64,000 nt of DNA from Mytilus californianus. Lineage: Eukaryota > Mollusca > Bivalvia > Mytilida > Mytilidae. Below, piece after piece: positions 44,394 to 56,108 of the stretch. The notes beneath the pieces were generated by a model. The model ran no database searches and was not told the DNA's origin. It saw only the letters and a program-made list of their open reading frames with translations. Position numbers and translations under genes: made by a program. The stretch is from NCBI RefSeq assembly GCF_021869535.1, contig NW_026262712.1:70712100-70776099 (forward strand), in the 5' to 3' direction. Every line of letters starts with the position of its first letter. Position 1 is the stretch's first letter.

Positions 44394-44713
44394 AAGACAT
44401 CAAAATTGACACTAATTTGTCCCTTTATATCTCAGCACCCAAATAAATGCTTCAATTCAAGCCTAGTTAGAGTCCTGGATCAGATCAAGCTTTTATAGAT
44501 AGAATTATAAGTAATTGCTTCGATAAAACACTTCTTGCATGTCAATTAAGAGAATATCCTCGTTCAGAAACGAGATTTAAAGAGGTTCTTTTCATTAAAA
44601 ACAGGGTTTGCGCATCTAAGAATTGGCGGTATTGTGTCAAACATCTTTTTCAATGGTTAAACTGTTCCTGAGATGTCTATAACATGTATAGGTGCCATTA
44701 AAAATATACAATT

Positions 44714-44797
44714 TGTCAGAAGTGGGATTCGAACCCACGCCTGGAGAACCAGACTGCGACCTGAACGCAGCGCCTTAGACCACTCGGCCATCCTGAC
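44714..44797 (-). tRNA. tRNA-Leu-CAG: tRNA-Leu(CAG), array B copy 3
   Basis: Consensus gene; downstream flank has CCATTAAAAA, with the T5 terminator retained. Confidence 0.96.
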
Positions 44798-45117
44798 AAG
44801 ACATCAAAATTGACACTAATTTGTCCCTTTATATCTCAGCACCCAAATAAATGCTTCAATTCAAGCCTAGTTAGAGTCCTGGATCAGATCAAGCTTTTAT
44901 AGATAGAATTATAAGTAATTGCTTCGATAAAACACTTCTTGCATGTCAATTAAGAGAATATCCTCGTTCAGAAACGAGATTTAAAGAGGTTCTTTTCATT
45001 AAAAACAGGGTTTGCGCATCTAAGAATTGGCGGTATTGTGTCAAACATCTTTTTCAATGGTTAAACTGTTCCTGAGATGTCTATAACATGTATAGGTGCC
45101 AATAAAAATATACAATT

Positions 45118-45201
45118 TGTCAGAAGTGGGATTCGAACCCACGCCTGGAGAACCAGACTGCGACCTGAACGCAGCGCCTTAGACCACTCGGCCATCCTGA
45201 C
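45118..45201 (-). tRNA. tRNA-Leu-CAG: tRNA-Leu(CAG), array B copy 4
   Basis: Consensus gene. Confidence 0.96.
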
Positions 45202-45521
45202 AAGACATCAAAATTGACACTAATTTGTCCCTTTATATCTCAGCACCCAAATAAATGCTTCAATTCAAGCCTAGTTAGAGTCCTGGATCAGATCAAGCTT
45301 TTATAGATAGAATTATAAGTAATTGCTTCGATAAAACACTTCTTGCATGTCAATTAAGAGAATATCCTCGTTCAGAAACGAGATTTAAAGAGGTTCTTTT
45401 CATTAAAAACAGGGTTTGCGCATCTAAGAATTGGCGGTATTGTGTCAAACATCTTTTTCAATGGTTAAACTGTTCCTGAGATGTCTATAACATGTATAGG
45501 TGCCAATAAAAATATACAATT

Positions 45522-45605
45522 TGTCAGAAGTGGGATTCGAACCCACGCCTGGAGAACCAGACTGCGACCTGAACGCAGCGCCTTAGACCACTCGGCCATC
45601 CTGAC
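45522..45605 (-). tRNA. tRNA-Leu-CAG: tRNA-Leu(CAG), array B copy 5
   Basis: Consensus gene. Confidence 0.96.
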
Positions 45606-45925
45606 AAGACATCAAAATTGACACTAATTTGTCCCTTTATATCTCAGCACCCAAATAAATGCTTCAATTCAAGCCTAGTTAGAGTCCTGGATCAGATCAA
45701 GCTTTTATAGATAGAATTATAAGTAATTGCTTCGATAAAACACTTCTTGCATGTCAATTAAGAGAATATCCTCGTTCAGAAACGAGATTTAAAGAGGTTC
45801 TTTTCATTAAAAACAGGGTTTGCGCATCTAAGAATTGGCGGTATTGTGTCAAACATCTTTTTCAATGGTTAAACTGTTCCTGAGATGTCTATAACATGTA
45901 TAGGTGCCAATAAAAATATACAATT

Positions 45926-46009
45926 TGTCAGAAGTGGGATTCGAACCCACGCCTGGAGAACCAGACTGCGACCTGAACGCAGCGCCTTAGACCACTCGGC
46001 CATCCTGAC
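45926..46009 (-). tRNA. tRNA-Leu-CAG: tRNA-Leu(CAG), array B copy 6
   Basis: Consensus gene. Confidence 0.96.
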
Positions 46010-46329
46010 AAGACATCAAAATTGACACTAATTTGTCCCTTTATATCTCAGCACCCAAATAAATGCTTCAATTCAAGCCTAGTTAGAGTCCTGGATCAGA
46101 TCAAGCTTTTATAGATAGAATTATAAGTAATTGCTTCGATAAAACACTTCTTGCATGTCAATTAAGAGAATATCCTCGTTCAGAAACGAGATTTAAAGAG
46201 GTTCTTTTCATTAAAAACAGGGTTTGCGCATCTAAGAATTGGCGGTATTGTGTCAAACATCTTTTTCAATGGTTAAACTGTTCCTGAGATGTCTATAACA
46301 TGTATAGGTGCCAATAAAAATATACAATT

Positions 46330-46413
46330 TGTCAGAAGTGGGATTCGAACCCACGCCTGGAGAACCAGACTGCGACCTGAACGCAGCGCCTTAGACCACT
46401 CGGCCATCCTGAC
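46330..46413 (-). tRNA. tRNA-Leu-CAG: tRNA-Leu(CAG), array B copy 7
   Basis: Consensus gene; spacer marker G at 46569 on its right. Confidence 0.96.
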
Positions 46414-46733
46414 AAGACATCAAAATTGACACTAATTTGTCCCTTTATATCTCAGCACCCAAATAAATGCTTCAATTCAAGCCTAGTTAGAGTCCTGGAT
46501 CAGATCAAGCTTTTATAGATAGAATTATAAGTAATTGCTTCGATAAAACACTTCTTGCATGTCAATTAGGAGAATATCCTCGTTCAGAAACGAGATTTAA
46601 AGAGGTTCTTTTCATTAAAAACAGGGTTTGCGCATCTAAGAATTGGCGGTATTGTGTCAAACATCTTTTTCAATGGTTAAACTGTTCCTGAGATGTCTAT
46701 AACATGTATAGGTGCCAATAAAAATATACAATT

Positions 46734-46817
46734 TGTCAGAAGTGGGATTCGAACCCACGCCTGGAGAACCAGACTGCGACCTGAACGCTGCGCCTTAGAC
46801 CACTCGGCCATCCTGAC
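46734..46817 (-). tRNA. tRNA-Leu-CAG: tRNA-Leu(CAG), array B copy 8
   Basis: A28-A42 mismatch (plus-strand 46789), following the spacer marker as in array A. Confidence 0.92.
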
Positions 46818-47137
46818 AAGACATCAAAATTGACACTAATTTGTCCCTTTATATCTCAGCACCCAAATAAATGCTTCAATTCAAGCCTAGTTAGAGTCCT
46901 GGATCAGATCAAGCTTTTATAGATAGAATTATAAGTAATTGCTTCGATAAAACACTTCTTGCATGTCAATTAAGAGAATATCCTCGTTCAGAAACGAGAT
47001 TTAAAGAGGTTCTTTTCATTAAAAACAGGGTTTGCGCATCTAAGAATTGGCGGTATTGTGTCAAACATCTTTTTCAATGGTTAAACTGTTCCTGAGATGT
47101 CTATAACATGTATAGGTGCCAATAAAAATATACAATT

Positions 47138-47221
47138 TGTCAGAAGTGGGATTCGAACCCACGCCTGGAGAACCAGACTGCGACCTGAACGCAGCGCCTT
47201 AGACCACTCGGCCATCCTGAC
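47138..47221 (-). tRNA. tRNA-Leu-CAG: tRNA-Leu(CAG), array B copy 9
   Basis: Consensus gene. Confidence 0.96.
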
Positions 47222-47541
47222 AAGACATCAAAATTGACACTAATTTGTCCCTTTATATCTCAGCACCCAAATAAATGCTTCAATTCAAGCCTAGTTAGAG
47301 TCCTGGATCAGATCAAGCTTTTATAGATAGAATTATAAGTAATTGCTTCGATAAAACACTTCTTGCATGTCAATTAAGAGAATATCCTCGTTCAGAAACG
47401 AGATTTAAAGAGGTTCTTTTCATTAAAAACAGGGTTTGCGCATCTAAGAATTGGCGGTATTGTGTCAAACATCTTTTTCAATGGTTAAACTGTTCCTGAG
47501 ATGTCTATAACATGTATAGGTGCCAATAAAAATATACAATT

Positions 47542-47625
47542 TGTCAGAAGTGGGATTCGAACCCACGCCTGGAGAACGAGACTGCGACCTGAACGCAGCG
47601 CCTTAGACCACTCGGCCATCCTGAC
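47542..47625 (-). tRNA. tRNA-Leu-CAG: tRNA-Leu(CAG), array B copy 10
   Basis: Variable-arm change (CTGG to CTCG) breaks one of four variable-stem pairs; spacer marker G at 47781. Confidence 0.92.
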
Positions 47626-47945
47626 AAGACATCAAAATTGACACTAATTTGTCCCTTTATATCTCAGCACCCAAATAAATGCTTCAATTCAAGCCTAGTT
47701 AGAGTCCTGGATCAGATCAAGCTTTTATAGATAGAATTATAAGTAATTGCTTCGATAAAACACTTCTTGCATGTCAATTAGGAGAATATCCTCGTTCAGA
47801 AACGAGATTTAAAGAGGTTCTTTTCATTAAAAACAGGGTTTGCGCATCTAAGAATTGGCGGTATTGTGTCAAACATCTTTTTCAATGGTTAAACTGTTCC
47901 TGAGATGTCTATAACATGTATAGGTGCCAATAAAAATATACAATT

Positions 47946-48029
47946 TGTCAGAAGTGGGATTCGAACCCACGCCTGGAGAACCAGACTGCGACCTGAACGC
48001 TGCGCCTTAGACCACTCGGCCATCCTGAC
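47946..48029 (-). tRNA. tRNA-Leu-CAG: tRNA-Leu(CAG), array B copy 11
   Basis: A28-A42 mismatch (plus-strand 48001), three units after copy 8. Confidence 0.92.
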
Positions 48030-48349
48030 AAGACATCAAAATTGACACTAATTTGTCCCTTTATATCTCAGCACCCAAATAAATGCTTCAATTCAAGCCT
48101 AGTTAGAGTCCTGGATCAGATCAAGCTTTTATAGATAGAATTATAAGTAATTGCTTCGATAAAACACTTCTTGCATGTCAATTAAGAGAATATCCTCGTT
48201 CAGAAACGAGATTTAAAGAGGTTCTTTTCATTAAAAACAGGGTTTGCGCATCTAAGAATTGGCGGTATTGTGTCAAACATCTTTTTCAATGGTTAAACTG
48301 TTCCTGAGATGTCTATAACATGTATAGGTGCCAATAAAAATATACAATT

Positions 48350-48433
48350 TGTCAGAAGTGGGATTCGAACCCACGCCTGGAGAACCAGACTGCGACCTGA
48401 ACGCAGCGCCTTAGACCACTCGGCCATCCTGAC
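48350..48433 (-). tRNA. tRNA-Leu-CAG: tRNA-Leu(CAG), array B copy 12
   Basis: Consensus gene. Confidence 0.96.
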
Positions 48434-48753
48434 AAGACATCAAAATTGACACTAATTTGTCCCTTTATATCTCAGCACCCAAATAAATGCTTCAATTCAA
48501 GCCTAGTTAGAGTCCTGGATCAGATCAAGCTTTTATAGATAGAATTATAAGTAATTGCTTCGATAAAACACTTCTTGCATGTCAATTAAGAGAATATCCT
48601 CGTTCAGAAACGAGATTTAAAGAGGTTCTTTTCATTAAAAACAGGGTTTGCGCATCTAAGAATTGGCGGTATTGTGTCAAACATCTTTTTCAATGGTTAA
48701 ACTGTTCCTGAGATGTCTATAACATGTATAGGTGCCAATAAAAATATACAATT

Positions 48754-48837
48754 TGTCAGAAGTGGGATTCGAACCCACGCCTGGAGAACCAGACTGCGAC
48801 CTGAACGCAGCGCCTTAGACCACTCGGCCATCCTGAC
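48754..48837 (-). tRNA. tRNA-Leu-CAG: tRNA-Leu(CAG), array B copy 13
   Basis: Consensus gene. Confidence 0.96.
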
Positions 48838-49157
48838 AAGACATCAAAATTGACACTAATTTGTCCCTTTATATCTCAGCACCCAAATAAATGCTTCAAT
48901 TCAAGCCTAGTTAGAGTCCTGGATCAGATCAAGCTTTTATAGATAGAATTATAAGTAATTGCTTCGATAAAACACTTCTTGCATGTCAATTAAGAGAATA
49001 TCCTCGTTCAGAAACGAGATTTAAAGAGGTTCTTTTCATTAAAAACAGGGTTTGCGCATCTAAGAATTGGCGGTATTGTGTCAAACATCTTTTTCAATGG
49101 TTAAACTGTTCCTGAGATGTCTATAACATGTATAGGTGCCAATAAAAATATACAATT

Positions 49158-49241
49158 TGTCAGAAGTGGGATTCGAACCCACGCCTGGAGAACCAGACTG
49201 CGACCTGAACGCAGCGCCTTAGACCACTCGGCCATCCTGAC
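49158..49241 (-). tRNA. tRNA-Leu-CAG: tRNA-Leu(CAG), array B copy 14
   Basis: Consensus gene. Confidence 0.96.
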
Positions 49242-49561
49242 AAGACATCAAAATTGACACTAATTTGTCCCTTTATATCTCAGCACCCAAATAAATGCTT
49301 CAATTCAAGCCTAGTTAGAGTCCTGGATCAGATCAAGCTTTTATAGATAGAATTATAAGTAATTGCTTCGATAAAACACTTCTTGCATGTCAATTAAGAG
49401 AATATCCTCGTTCAGAAACGAGATTTAAAGAGGTTCTTTTCATTAAAAACAGGGTTTGCGCATCTAAGAATTGGCGGTATTGTGTCAAACATCTTTTTCA
49501 ATGGTTAAACTGTTCCTGAGATGTCTATAACATGTATAGGTGCCAATAAAAATATACAATT

Positions 49562-49645
49562 TGTCAGAAGTGGGATTCGAACCCACGCCTGGAGAACCAG
49601 ACTGCGACCTGAACGCAGCGCCTTAGACCACTCGGCCATCCTGAC
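49562..49645 (-). tRNA. tRNA-Leu-CAG: tRNA-Leu(CAG), array B copy 15
   Basis: Consensus gene. Confidence 0.96.
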
Positions 49646-49965
49646 AAGACATCAAAATTGACACTAATTTGTCCCTTTATATCTCAGCACCCAAATAAAT
49701 GCTTCAATTCAAGCCTAGTTAGAGTCCTGGATCAGATCAAGCTTTTATAGATAGAATTATAAGTAATTGCTTCGATAAAACACTTCTTGCATGTCAATTA
49801 AGAGAATATCCTCGTTCAGAAACGAGATTTAAAGAGGTTCTTTTCATTAAAAACAGGGTTTGCGCATCTAAGAATTGGCGGTATTGTGTCAAACATCTTT
49901 TTCAATGGTTAAACTGTTCCTGAGATGTCTATAACATGTATAGGTGCCAATAAAAATATACAATT

Positions 49966-50049
49966 TGTCAGAAGTGGGATTCGAATCCACGCCTGGAGAA
50001 CCAGACTGCGACCTGAACGCAGCGCCTTAGACCACTCGGCCATCCTGAC
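49966..50049 (-). tRNA. tRNA-Leu-CAG: tRNA-Leu(CAG), array B copy 16, T-stem mutant
   Basis: G53 to A (A53-C61 mismatch, altered B box); TTACATG spacer beside it, as at array A copy 12. It sits at the position equivalent to the duplication breakpoint. Confidence 0.85.
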
Positions 50050-50369
50050 AAGACATCAAAATTGACACTAATTTGTCCCTTTATATCTCAGCACCCAAAT
50101 AAATGCTTCAATTCAAGCCTAGTTAGAGTCCTGGATCAGATCAAGCTTTTATAGATAGAATTATAAGTAATTGCTTCGATAAAACACTTCTTACATGTCA
50201 ATTAAGAGAATATCCTCGTTCAGAAACGAGATTTAAAGAGGTTCTTTTCATTAAAAACAGGGTTTGCGCATCTAAGAATTGGCGGTATTGTGTCAAACAT
50301 CTTTTTCAATGGTTAAACTGTTCCTGAGATGTCTATAACATGTATAGGTGCCAATAAAAATATACAATT

Positions 50370-50453
50370 TGTCAGAAGTGGGATTCGAACCCACGCCTGG
50401 AGAACCAGACTGCGACCTGAACGCAGCGCCTTAGACCACTCGGCCATCCTGAC
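50370..50453 (-). tRNA. tRNA-Leu-CAG: tRNA-Leu(CAG), array B copy 17
   Basis: Consensus gene. Confidence 0.96.
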
Positions 50454-50773
50454 AAGACATCAAAATTGACACTAATTTGTCCCTTTATATCTCAGCACCC
50501 AAATAAATGCTTCAATTCAAGCCTAGTTAGAGTCCTGGATCAGATCAAGCTTTTATAGATAGAATTATAAGTAATTGCTTCGATAAAACACTTCTTGCAT
50601 GTCAATTAAGAGAATATCCTCGTTCAGAAACGAGATTTAAAGAGGTTCTTTTCATTAAAAACAGGGTTTGCGCATCTAAGAATTGGCGGTATTGTGTCAA
50701 ACATCTTTTTCAATGGTTAAACTGTTCCTGAGATGTCTATAACATGTATAGGTGCCAATAAAAATATACAATT

Positions 50774-50857
50774 TGTCAGAAGTGGGATTCGAACCCACGC
50801 CTGGAGAACCAGACTGCGACCTGAACGCAGCGCCTTAGACCACTCGGCCATCCTGAC
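50774..50857 (-). tRNA. tRNA-Leu-CAG: tRNA-Leu(CAG), array B copy 18
   Basis: Consensus gene. Confidence 0.96.
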
Positions 50858-51177
50858 AAGACATCAAAATTGACACTAATTTGTCCCTTTATATCTCAGC
50901 ACCCAAATAAATGCTTCAATTCAAGCCTAGTTAGAGTCCTGGATCAGATCAAGCTTTTATAGATAGAATTATAAGTAATTGCTTCGATAAAACACTTCTT
51001 GCATGTCAATTAAGAGAATATCCTCGTTCAGAAACGAGATTTAAAGAGGTTCTTTTCATTAAAAACAGGGTTTGCGCATCTAAGAATTGGCGGTATTGTG
51101 TCAAACATCTTTTTCAATGGTTAAACTGTTCCTGAGATGTCTATAACATGTATAGGTGCCAATAAAAATATACAATT

Positions 51178-51261
51178 TGTCAGAAGTGGGATTCGAACCC
51201 ACGCCTGGAGAACCAGACTGCGACCTGAACGCAGCGCCTTAGACCACTCGGCCATCCTGAC
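51178..51261 (-). tRNA. tRNA-Leu-CAG: tRNA-Leu(CAG), array B copy 19
   Basis: Consensus gene. Confidence 0.96.
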
Positions 51262-51581
51262 AAGACATCAAAATTGACACTAATTTGTCCCTTTATATCT
51301 CAGCACCCAAATAAATGCTTCAATTCAAGCCTAGTTAGAGTCCTGGATCAGATCAAGCTTTTATAGATAGAATTATAAGTAATTGCTTCGATAAAACACT
51401 TCTTGCATGTCAATTAAGAGAATATCCTCGTTCAGAAACGAGATTTAAAGAGGTTCTTTTCATTAAAAACAGGGTTTGCGCATCTAAGAATTGGCGGTAT
51501 TGTGTCAAACATCTTTTTCAATGGTTAAACTGTTCCTGAGATGTCTATAACATGTATAGGTGCCAATAAAAATATACAATT

Positions 51582-51665
51582 TGTCAGAAGTGGGATTCGA
51601 ATCCACGCCTGGAGAACCAGACTGCGACCTGAACGCAGCGCCTTAGACCACTCGGCCATCCTGAC
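51582..51665 (-). tRNA. tRNA-Leu-CAG: tRNA-Leu(CAG), array B copy 20, T-stem mutant
   Basis: A53-C61 mismatch; spacer otherwise consensus. Confidence 0.85.
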
Positions 51666-51985
51666 AAGACATCAAAATTGACACTAATTTGTCCCTTTAT
51701 ATCTCAGCACCCAAATAAATGCTTCAATTCAAGCCTAGTTAGAGTCCTGGATCAGATCAAGCTTTTATAGATAGAATTATAAGTAATTGCTTCGATAAAA
51801 CACTTCTTGCATGTCAATTAAGAGAATATCCTCGTTCAGAAACGAGATTTAAAGAGGTTCTTTTCATTAAAAACAGGGTTTGCGCATCTAAGAATTGGCG
51901 GTATTGTGTCAAACATCTTTTTCAATGGTTAAACTGTTCCTGAGATGTCTATAACATGTATAGGTGCCAATAAAAATATACAATT

Positions 51986-52069
51986 TGTCAGAAGTGGGAT
52001 TCGAACCCACGCCTGGAGAACCAGACTGCGACCTGAACGCAGCGCCTTAGACCACTCGGCCATCCTGAC
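51986..52069 (-). tRNA. tRNA-Leu-CAG: tRNA-Leu(CAG), array B copy 21
   Basis: Consensus gene. Confidence 0.96.
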
Positions 52070-52389
52070 AAGACATCAAAATTGACACTAATTTGTCCCT
52101 TTATATCTCAGCACCCAAATAAATGCTTCAATTCAAGCCTAGTTAGAGTCCTGGATCAGATCAAGCTTTTATAGATAGAATTATAAGTAATTGCTTCGAT
52201 AAAACACTTCTTGCATGTCAATTAAGAGAATATCCTCGTTCAGAAACGAGATTTAAAGAGGTTCTTTTCATTAAAAACAGGGTTTGCGCATCTAAGAATT
52301 GGCGGTATTGTGTCAAACATCTTTTTCAATGGTTAAACTGTTCCTGAGATGTCTATAACATGTATAGGTGCCAATAAAAATATACAATT

Positions 52390-52473
52390 TGTCAGAAGTG
52401 GGATTCGAATCCACGCCTGGAGAACCAGACTGCGACCTGAACGCAGCGCCTTAGACCACTCGGCCATCCTGAC
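52390..52473 (-). tRNA. tRNA-Leu-CAG: tRNA-Leu(CAG), array B copy 22, T-stem mutant
   Basis: A53-C61 mismatch, two units after copy 20. Confidence 0.85.
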
Positions 52474-52793
52474 AAGACATCAAAATTGACACTAATTTGT
52501 CCCTTTATATCTCAGCACCCAAATAAATGCTTCAATTCAAGCCTAGTTAGAGTCCTGGATCAGATCAAGCTTTTATAGATAGAATTATAAGTAATTGCTT
52601 CGATAAAACACTTCTTGCATGTCAATTAAGAGAATATCCTCGTTCAGAAACGAGATTTAAAGAGGTTCTTTTCATTAAAAACAGGGTTTGCGCATCTAAG
52701 AATTGGCGGTATTGTGTCAAACATCTTTTTCAATGGTTAAACTGTTCCTGAGATGTCTATAACATGTATAGGTGCCAATAAAAATATACAATT

Positions 52794-52877
52794 TGTCAGA
52801 AGTGGGATTCGAACCCACGCCTGGAGAACCAGACTGCGACCTGAACGCAGCGCCTTAGACCACTCGGCCATCCTGAC
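52794..52877 (-). tRNA. tRNA-Leu-CAG: tRNA-Leu(CAG), array B copy 23
   Basis: Consensus gene. Confidence 0.96.
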
Positions 52878-53197
52878 AAGACATCAAAATTGACACTAAT
52901 TTGTCCCTTTATATCTCAGCACCCAAATAAATGCTTCAATTCAAGCCTAGTTAGAGTCCTGGATCAGATCAAGCTTTTATAGATAGAATTATAAGTAATT
53001 GCTTCGATAAAACACTTCTTGCATGTCAATTAAGAGAATATCCTCGTTCAGAAACGAGATTTAAAGAGGTTCTTTTCATTAAAAACAGGGTTTGCGCATC
53101 TAAGAATTGGCGGTATTGTGTCAAACATCTTTTTCAATGGTTAAACTGTTCCTGAGATGTCTATAACATGTATAGGTGCCAATAAAAATATACAATT

Positions 53198-53281
53198 TGT
53201 CAGAAGTGGGATTCGAACCCACGCCTGGAGAACCAGACTGCGACCTGAACGCAGCGCCTTAGACCACTCGGCCATCCTGAC
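53198..53281 (-). tRNA. tRNA-Leu-CAG: tRNA-Leu(CAG), array B copy 24
   Basis: Consensus gene. Confidence 0.96.
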
Positions 53282-53601
53282 AAGACATCAAAATTGACAC
53301 TAATTTGTCCCTTTATATCTCAGCACCCAAATAAATGCTTCAATTCAAGCCTAGTTAGAGTCCTGGATCAGATCAAGCTTTTATAGATAGAATTATAAGT
53401 AATTGCTTCGATAAAACACTTCTTGCATGTCAATTAAGAGAATATCCTCGTTCAGAAACGAGATTTAAAGAGGTTCTTTTCATTAAAAACAGGGTTTGCG
53501 CATCTAAGAATTGGCGGTATTGTGTCAAACATCTTTTTCAATGGTTAAACTGTTCCTGAGATGTCTATAACATGTATAGGTGCCAATAAAAATATACAAT
53601 T

Positions 53602-53685
53602 TGTCAGAAGTGGGATTCGAACCCACGTCTGGAGAACCAGACTGCGACCTGAACGCAGCGCCTTAGACCACTCGGCCATCCTGAC
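53602..53685 (-). tRNA. tRNA-Leu-CAG: tRNA-Leu(CAG), array B copy 25
   Basis: One G-to-A change between variable arm and T stem (unpaired position); probably harmless. Confidence 0.95.
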
Positions 53686-54005
53686 AAGACATCAAAATTG
53701 ACACTAATTTGTCCCTTTATATCTCAGCACCCAAATAAATGCTTCAATTCAAGCCTAGTTAGAGTCCTGGATCAGATCAAGCTTTTATAGATAGAATTAT
53801 AAGTAATTGCTTCGATAAAACACTTCTTGCATGTCAATTAAGAGAATATCCTCGTTCAGAAACGAGATTTAAAGAGGTTCTTTTCATTAAAAACAGGGTT
53901 TGCGCATCTAAGAATTGGCGGTATTGTGTCAAACATCTTTTTCAATGGTTAAACTGTTCCTGAGATGTCTATAACATGTATAGGTGCCAATAAAAATATA
54001 CAATT

Positions 54006-54089
54006 TGTCAGAAGTGGGATTCGAACCCACGCCTGGAGAACCAGACTGCGACCTAAACGCAGCGCCTTAGACCACTCGGCCATCCTGAC
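54006..54089 (-). tRNA. tRNA-Leu-TAG: tRNA-Leu(TAG), array B copy 26, anticodon variant
   Basis: Identical to the consensus except C34 to T (plus-strand 54055 A), turning anticodon CAG into TAG. All stems, boxes and terminator are intact, so it should still be charged with leucine but read CUA and, by wobble, other CUN codons. The only full-length TAG copy of 65. Confidence 0.93.
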
Positions 54090-54409
54090 AAGACATCAAA
54101 ATTGACACTAATTTGTCCCTTTATACCTCAGCACCCAAATAAATGCTTCAATTCAAGCCTAGTTAGAGTCCTGGATCAGATCAAGCTTTTATAGATAGAA
54201 TTATAAGTAATTGCTTCGATAAAACACTTCTTGCATGTCAATTAAGAGAATATCCTCGTTCAGAAACGAGATTTAAAGAGGTTCTTTTCATTAAAAACAG
54301 GGTTTGCGCATCTAAGAATTGGCGGTATTGTGTCAAACATCTTTTTCAATGGTTAAACTGTTCCTGAGATGTCTATAACATGTATAGGTGCCAATAAAAA
54401 TATACAATT

Positions 54410-54493
54410 TGTCAGAAGTGGGATTCGAACCCACGCCTGGAGAACCAGACTGCGACCTGAACGCAGCGCCTTAGACCACTCGGCCATCCTGAC
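54410..54493 (-). tRNA. tRNA-Leu-CAG: tRNA-Leu(CAG), array B copy 27
   Basis: Consensus gene. Confidence 0.96.
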
Positions 54494-54813
54494 AAGACAT
54501 CAAAATTGACACTAATTTGTCCCTTTATATCTCAGCACCCAAATAAATGCTTCAATTCAAGCCTAGTTAGAGTCCTGGATCAGATCAAGCTTTTATAGAT
54601 AGAATTATAAGTAATTGCTTCGATAAAACACTTCTTGCATGTCAATTAAGAGAATATCCTCGTTCAGAAACGAGATTTAAAGAGGTTCTTTTCATTAAAA
54701 ACAGGGTTTGCGCATCTAAGAATTGGCGGTATTGTGTCAAACATCTTTTTCAATGGTTAAACTGTTCCTGAGATGTCTATAACATGTATAGGTGCCAATA
54801 AAAATATACAATT

Positions 54814-54897
54814 TGTCAGAAGTGGGATTCGAACCCACGCCTGGAGAACCAGACTGCGACCTGAACGCAGCGCCTTAGACCACTCGGCCATCCTGAC
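54814..54897 (-). tRNA. tRNA-Leu-CAG: tRNA-Leu(CAG), array B copy 28
   Basis: Consensus gene. Confidence 0.96.
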
Positions 54898-55217
54898 AAG
54901 ACATCAAAATTGACACTAATTTGTCCCTTTATATCTCAGCACCCAAATAAATGCTTCAATTCAAGCCTAGTTAGAGTCCTGGATCAGATCAAGCTTTTAT
55001 AGATAGAATTATAAGTAATTGCTTCGATAAAACACTTCTTGCATGTCAATTAAGAGAATATCCTCGTTCAGAAACGAGATTTAAAGAGGTTCTTTTCATT
55101 AAAAACAGGGTTTGCGCATCTAAGAATTGGCGGTATTGTGTCAAACATCTTTTTCAATGGTTAAACTGTTCCTGAGATGTCTATAACATGTATAGGTGCC
55201 AATAAAAATATACAATT

Positions 55218-55301
55218 TGTCAGAAGTGGGATTCGAACCCACGCCTGGAGAACCAGACTGCGACCTGAACGCAGCGCCTTAGACCACTCGGCCATCCTGA
55301 C
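55218..55301 (-). tRNA. tRNA-Leu-CAG: tRNA-Leu(CAG), array B copy 29
   Basis: Consensus gene. Confidence 0.96.
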
Positions 55302-55621
55302 AAGACATCAAAATTGACACTAATTTGTCCCTTTATATCTCAGCACCCAAATAAATGCTTCAATTCAAGCCTAGTTAGAGTCCTGGATCAGATCAAGCTT
55401 TTATAGATAGAATTATAAGTAATTGCTTCGATAAAACACTTCTTGCATGTCAATTAAGAGAATATCCTCGTTCAGAAACGAGATTTAAAGAGGTTCTTTT
55501 CATTAAAAACAGGGTTTGCGCATCTAAGAATTGGCGGTATTGTGTCAAACATCTTTTTCAATGGTTAAACTGTTCCTGAGATGTCTATAACATGTATAGG
55601 TGCCAATAAAAATATACAATT

Positions 55622-55705
55622 TGTCAGAAGTGGGATTCGAACCCACGCCTGGAGAACCAGACTGCGACCTGAACGCAGCGCCTTAGACCACTCGGCCATC
55701 CTGAC
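55622..55705 (-). tRNA. tRNA-Leu-CAG: tRNA-Leu(CAG), array B copy 30
   Basis: Consensus gene; its unit is 403 bp because of a 1-bp spacer deletion near 55781. Confidence 0.96.
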
Positions 55706-56024
55706 AAGACATCAAAATTGACACTAATTTGTCCCTTTATACCTCAGCACCCAAATAAATGCTTCAATTCAAGCCTAGTAGAGTCCTGGATCAGATCAAG
55801 CTTTTATAGATAGAATTATAAGTAATTGCTTCGATAAAACACTTCTTGCATGTCAATTAAGAGAATATCCTCGTTCAGAAACGAGATTTAAAGAGGTTCT
55901 TTTCATTAAAAACAGGGTTTGCGCATCTAAGAATTGGCGGTATTGTGTCAAACATCTTTTTCAATGGTTAAACTGTTCCTGAGATGTCTATAACATGTAT
56001 AGGTGCCAATAAAAATATACAATT

Positions 56025-56108
56025 TGTCAGAAGTGGGATTCGAACCCACGCCTGGAGAACCAGACTGCGACCTGAACGCAGCGCCTTAGACCACTCGGCC
56101 ATCCTGAC
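56025..56108 (-). tRNA. tRNA-Leu-CAG: tRNA-Leu(CAG), array B copy 31
   Basis: Consensus gene. Confidence 0.96.

Larger units (their letters stand above)
35568..49984. repeat. 14,417-bp segmental duplication, copy 2
   Basis: Direct tandem repeat of 21151-35567. It starts inside the Penelope element and runs into array B. The equivalent of the junction lies within the intact tRNA at 49966-50049, as expected if the original array simply continued there. Confidence 0.93.
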
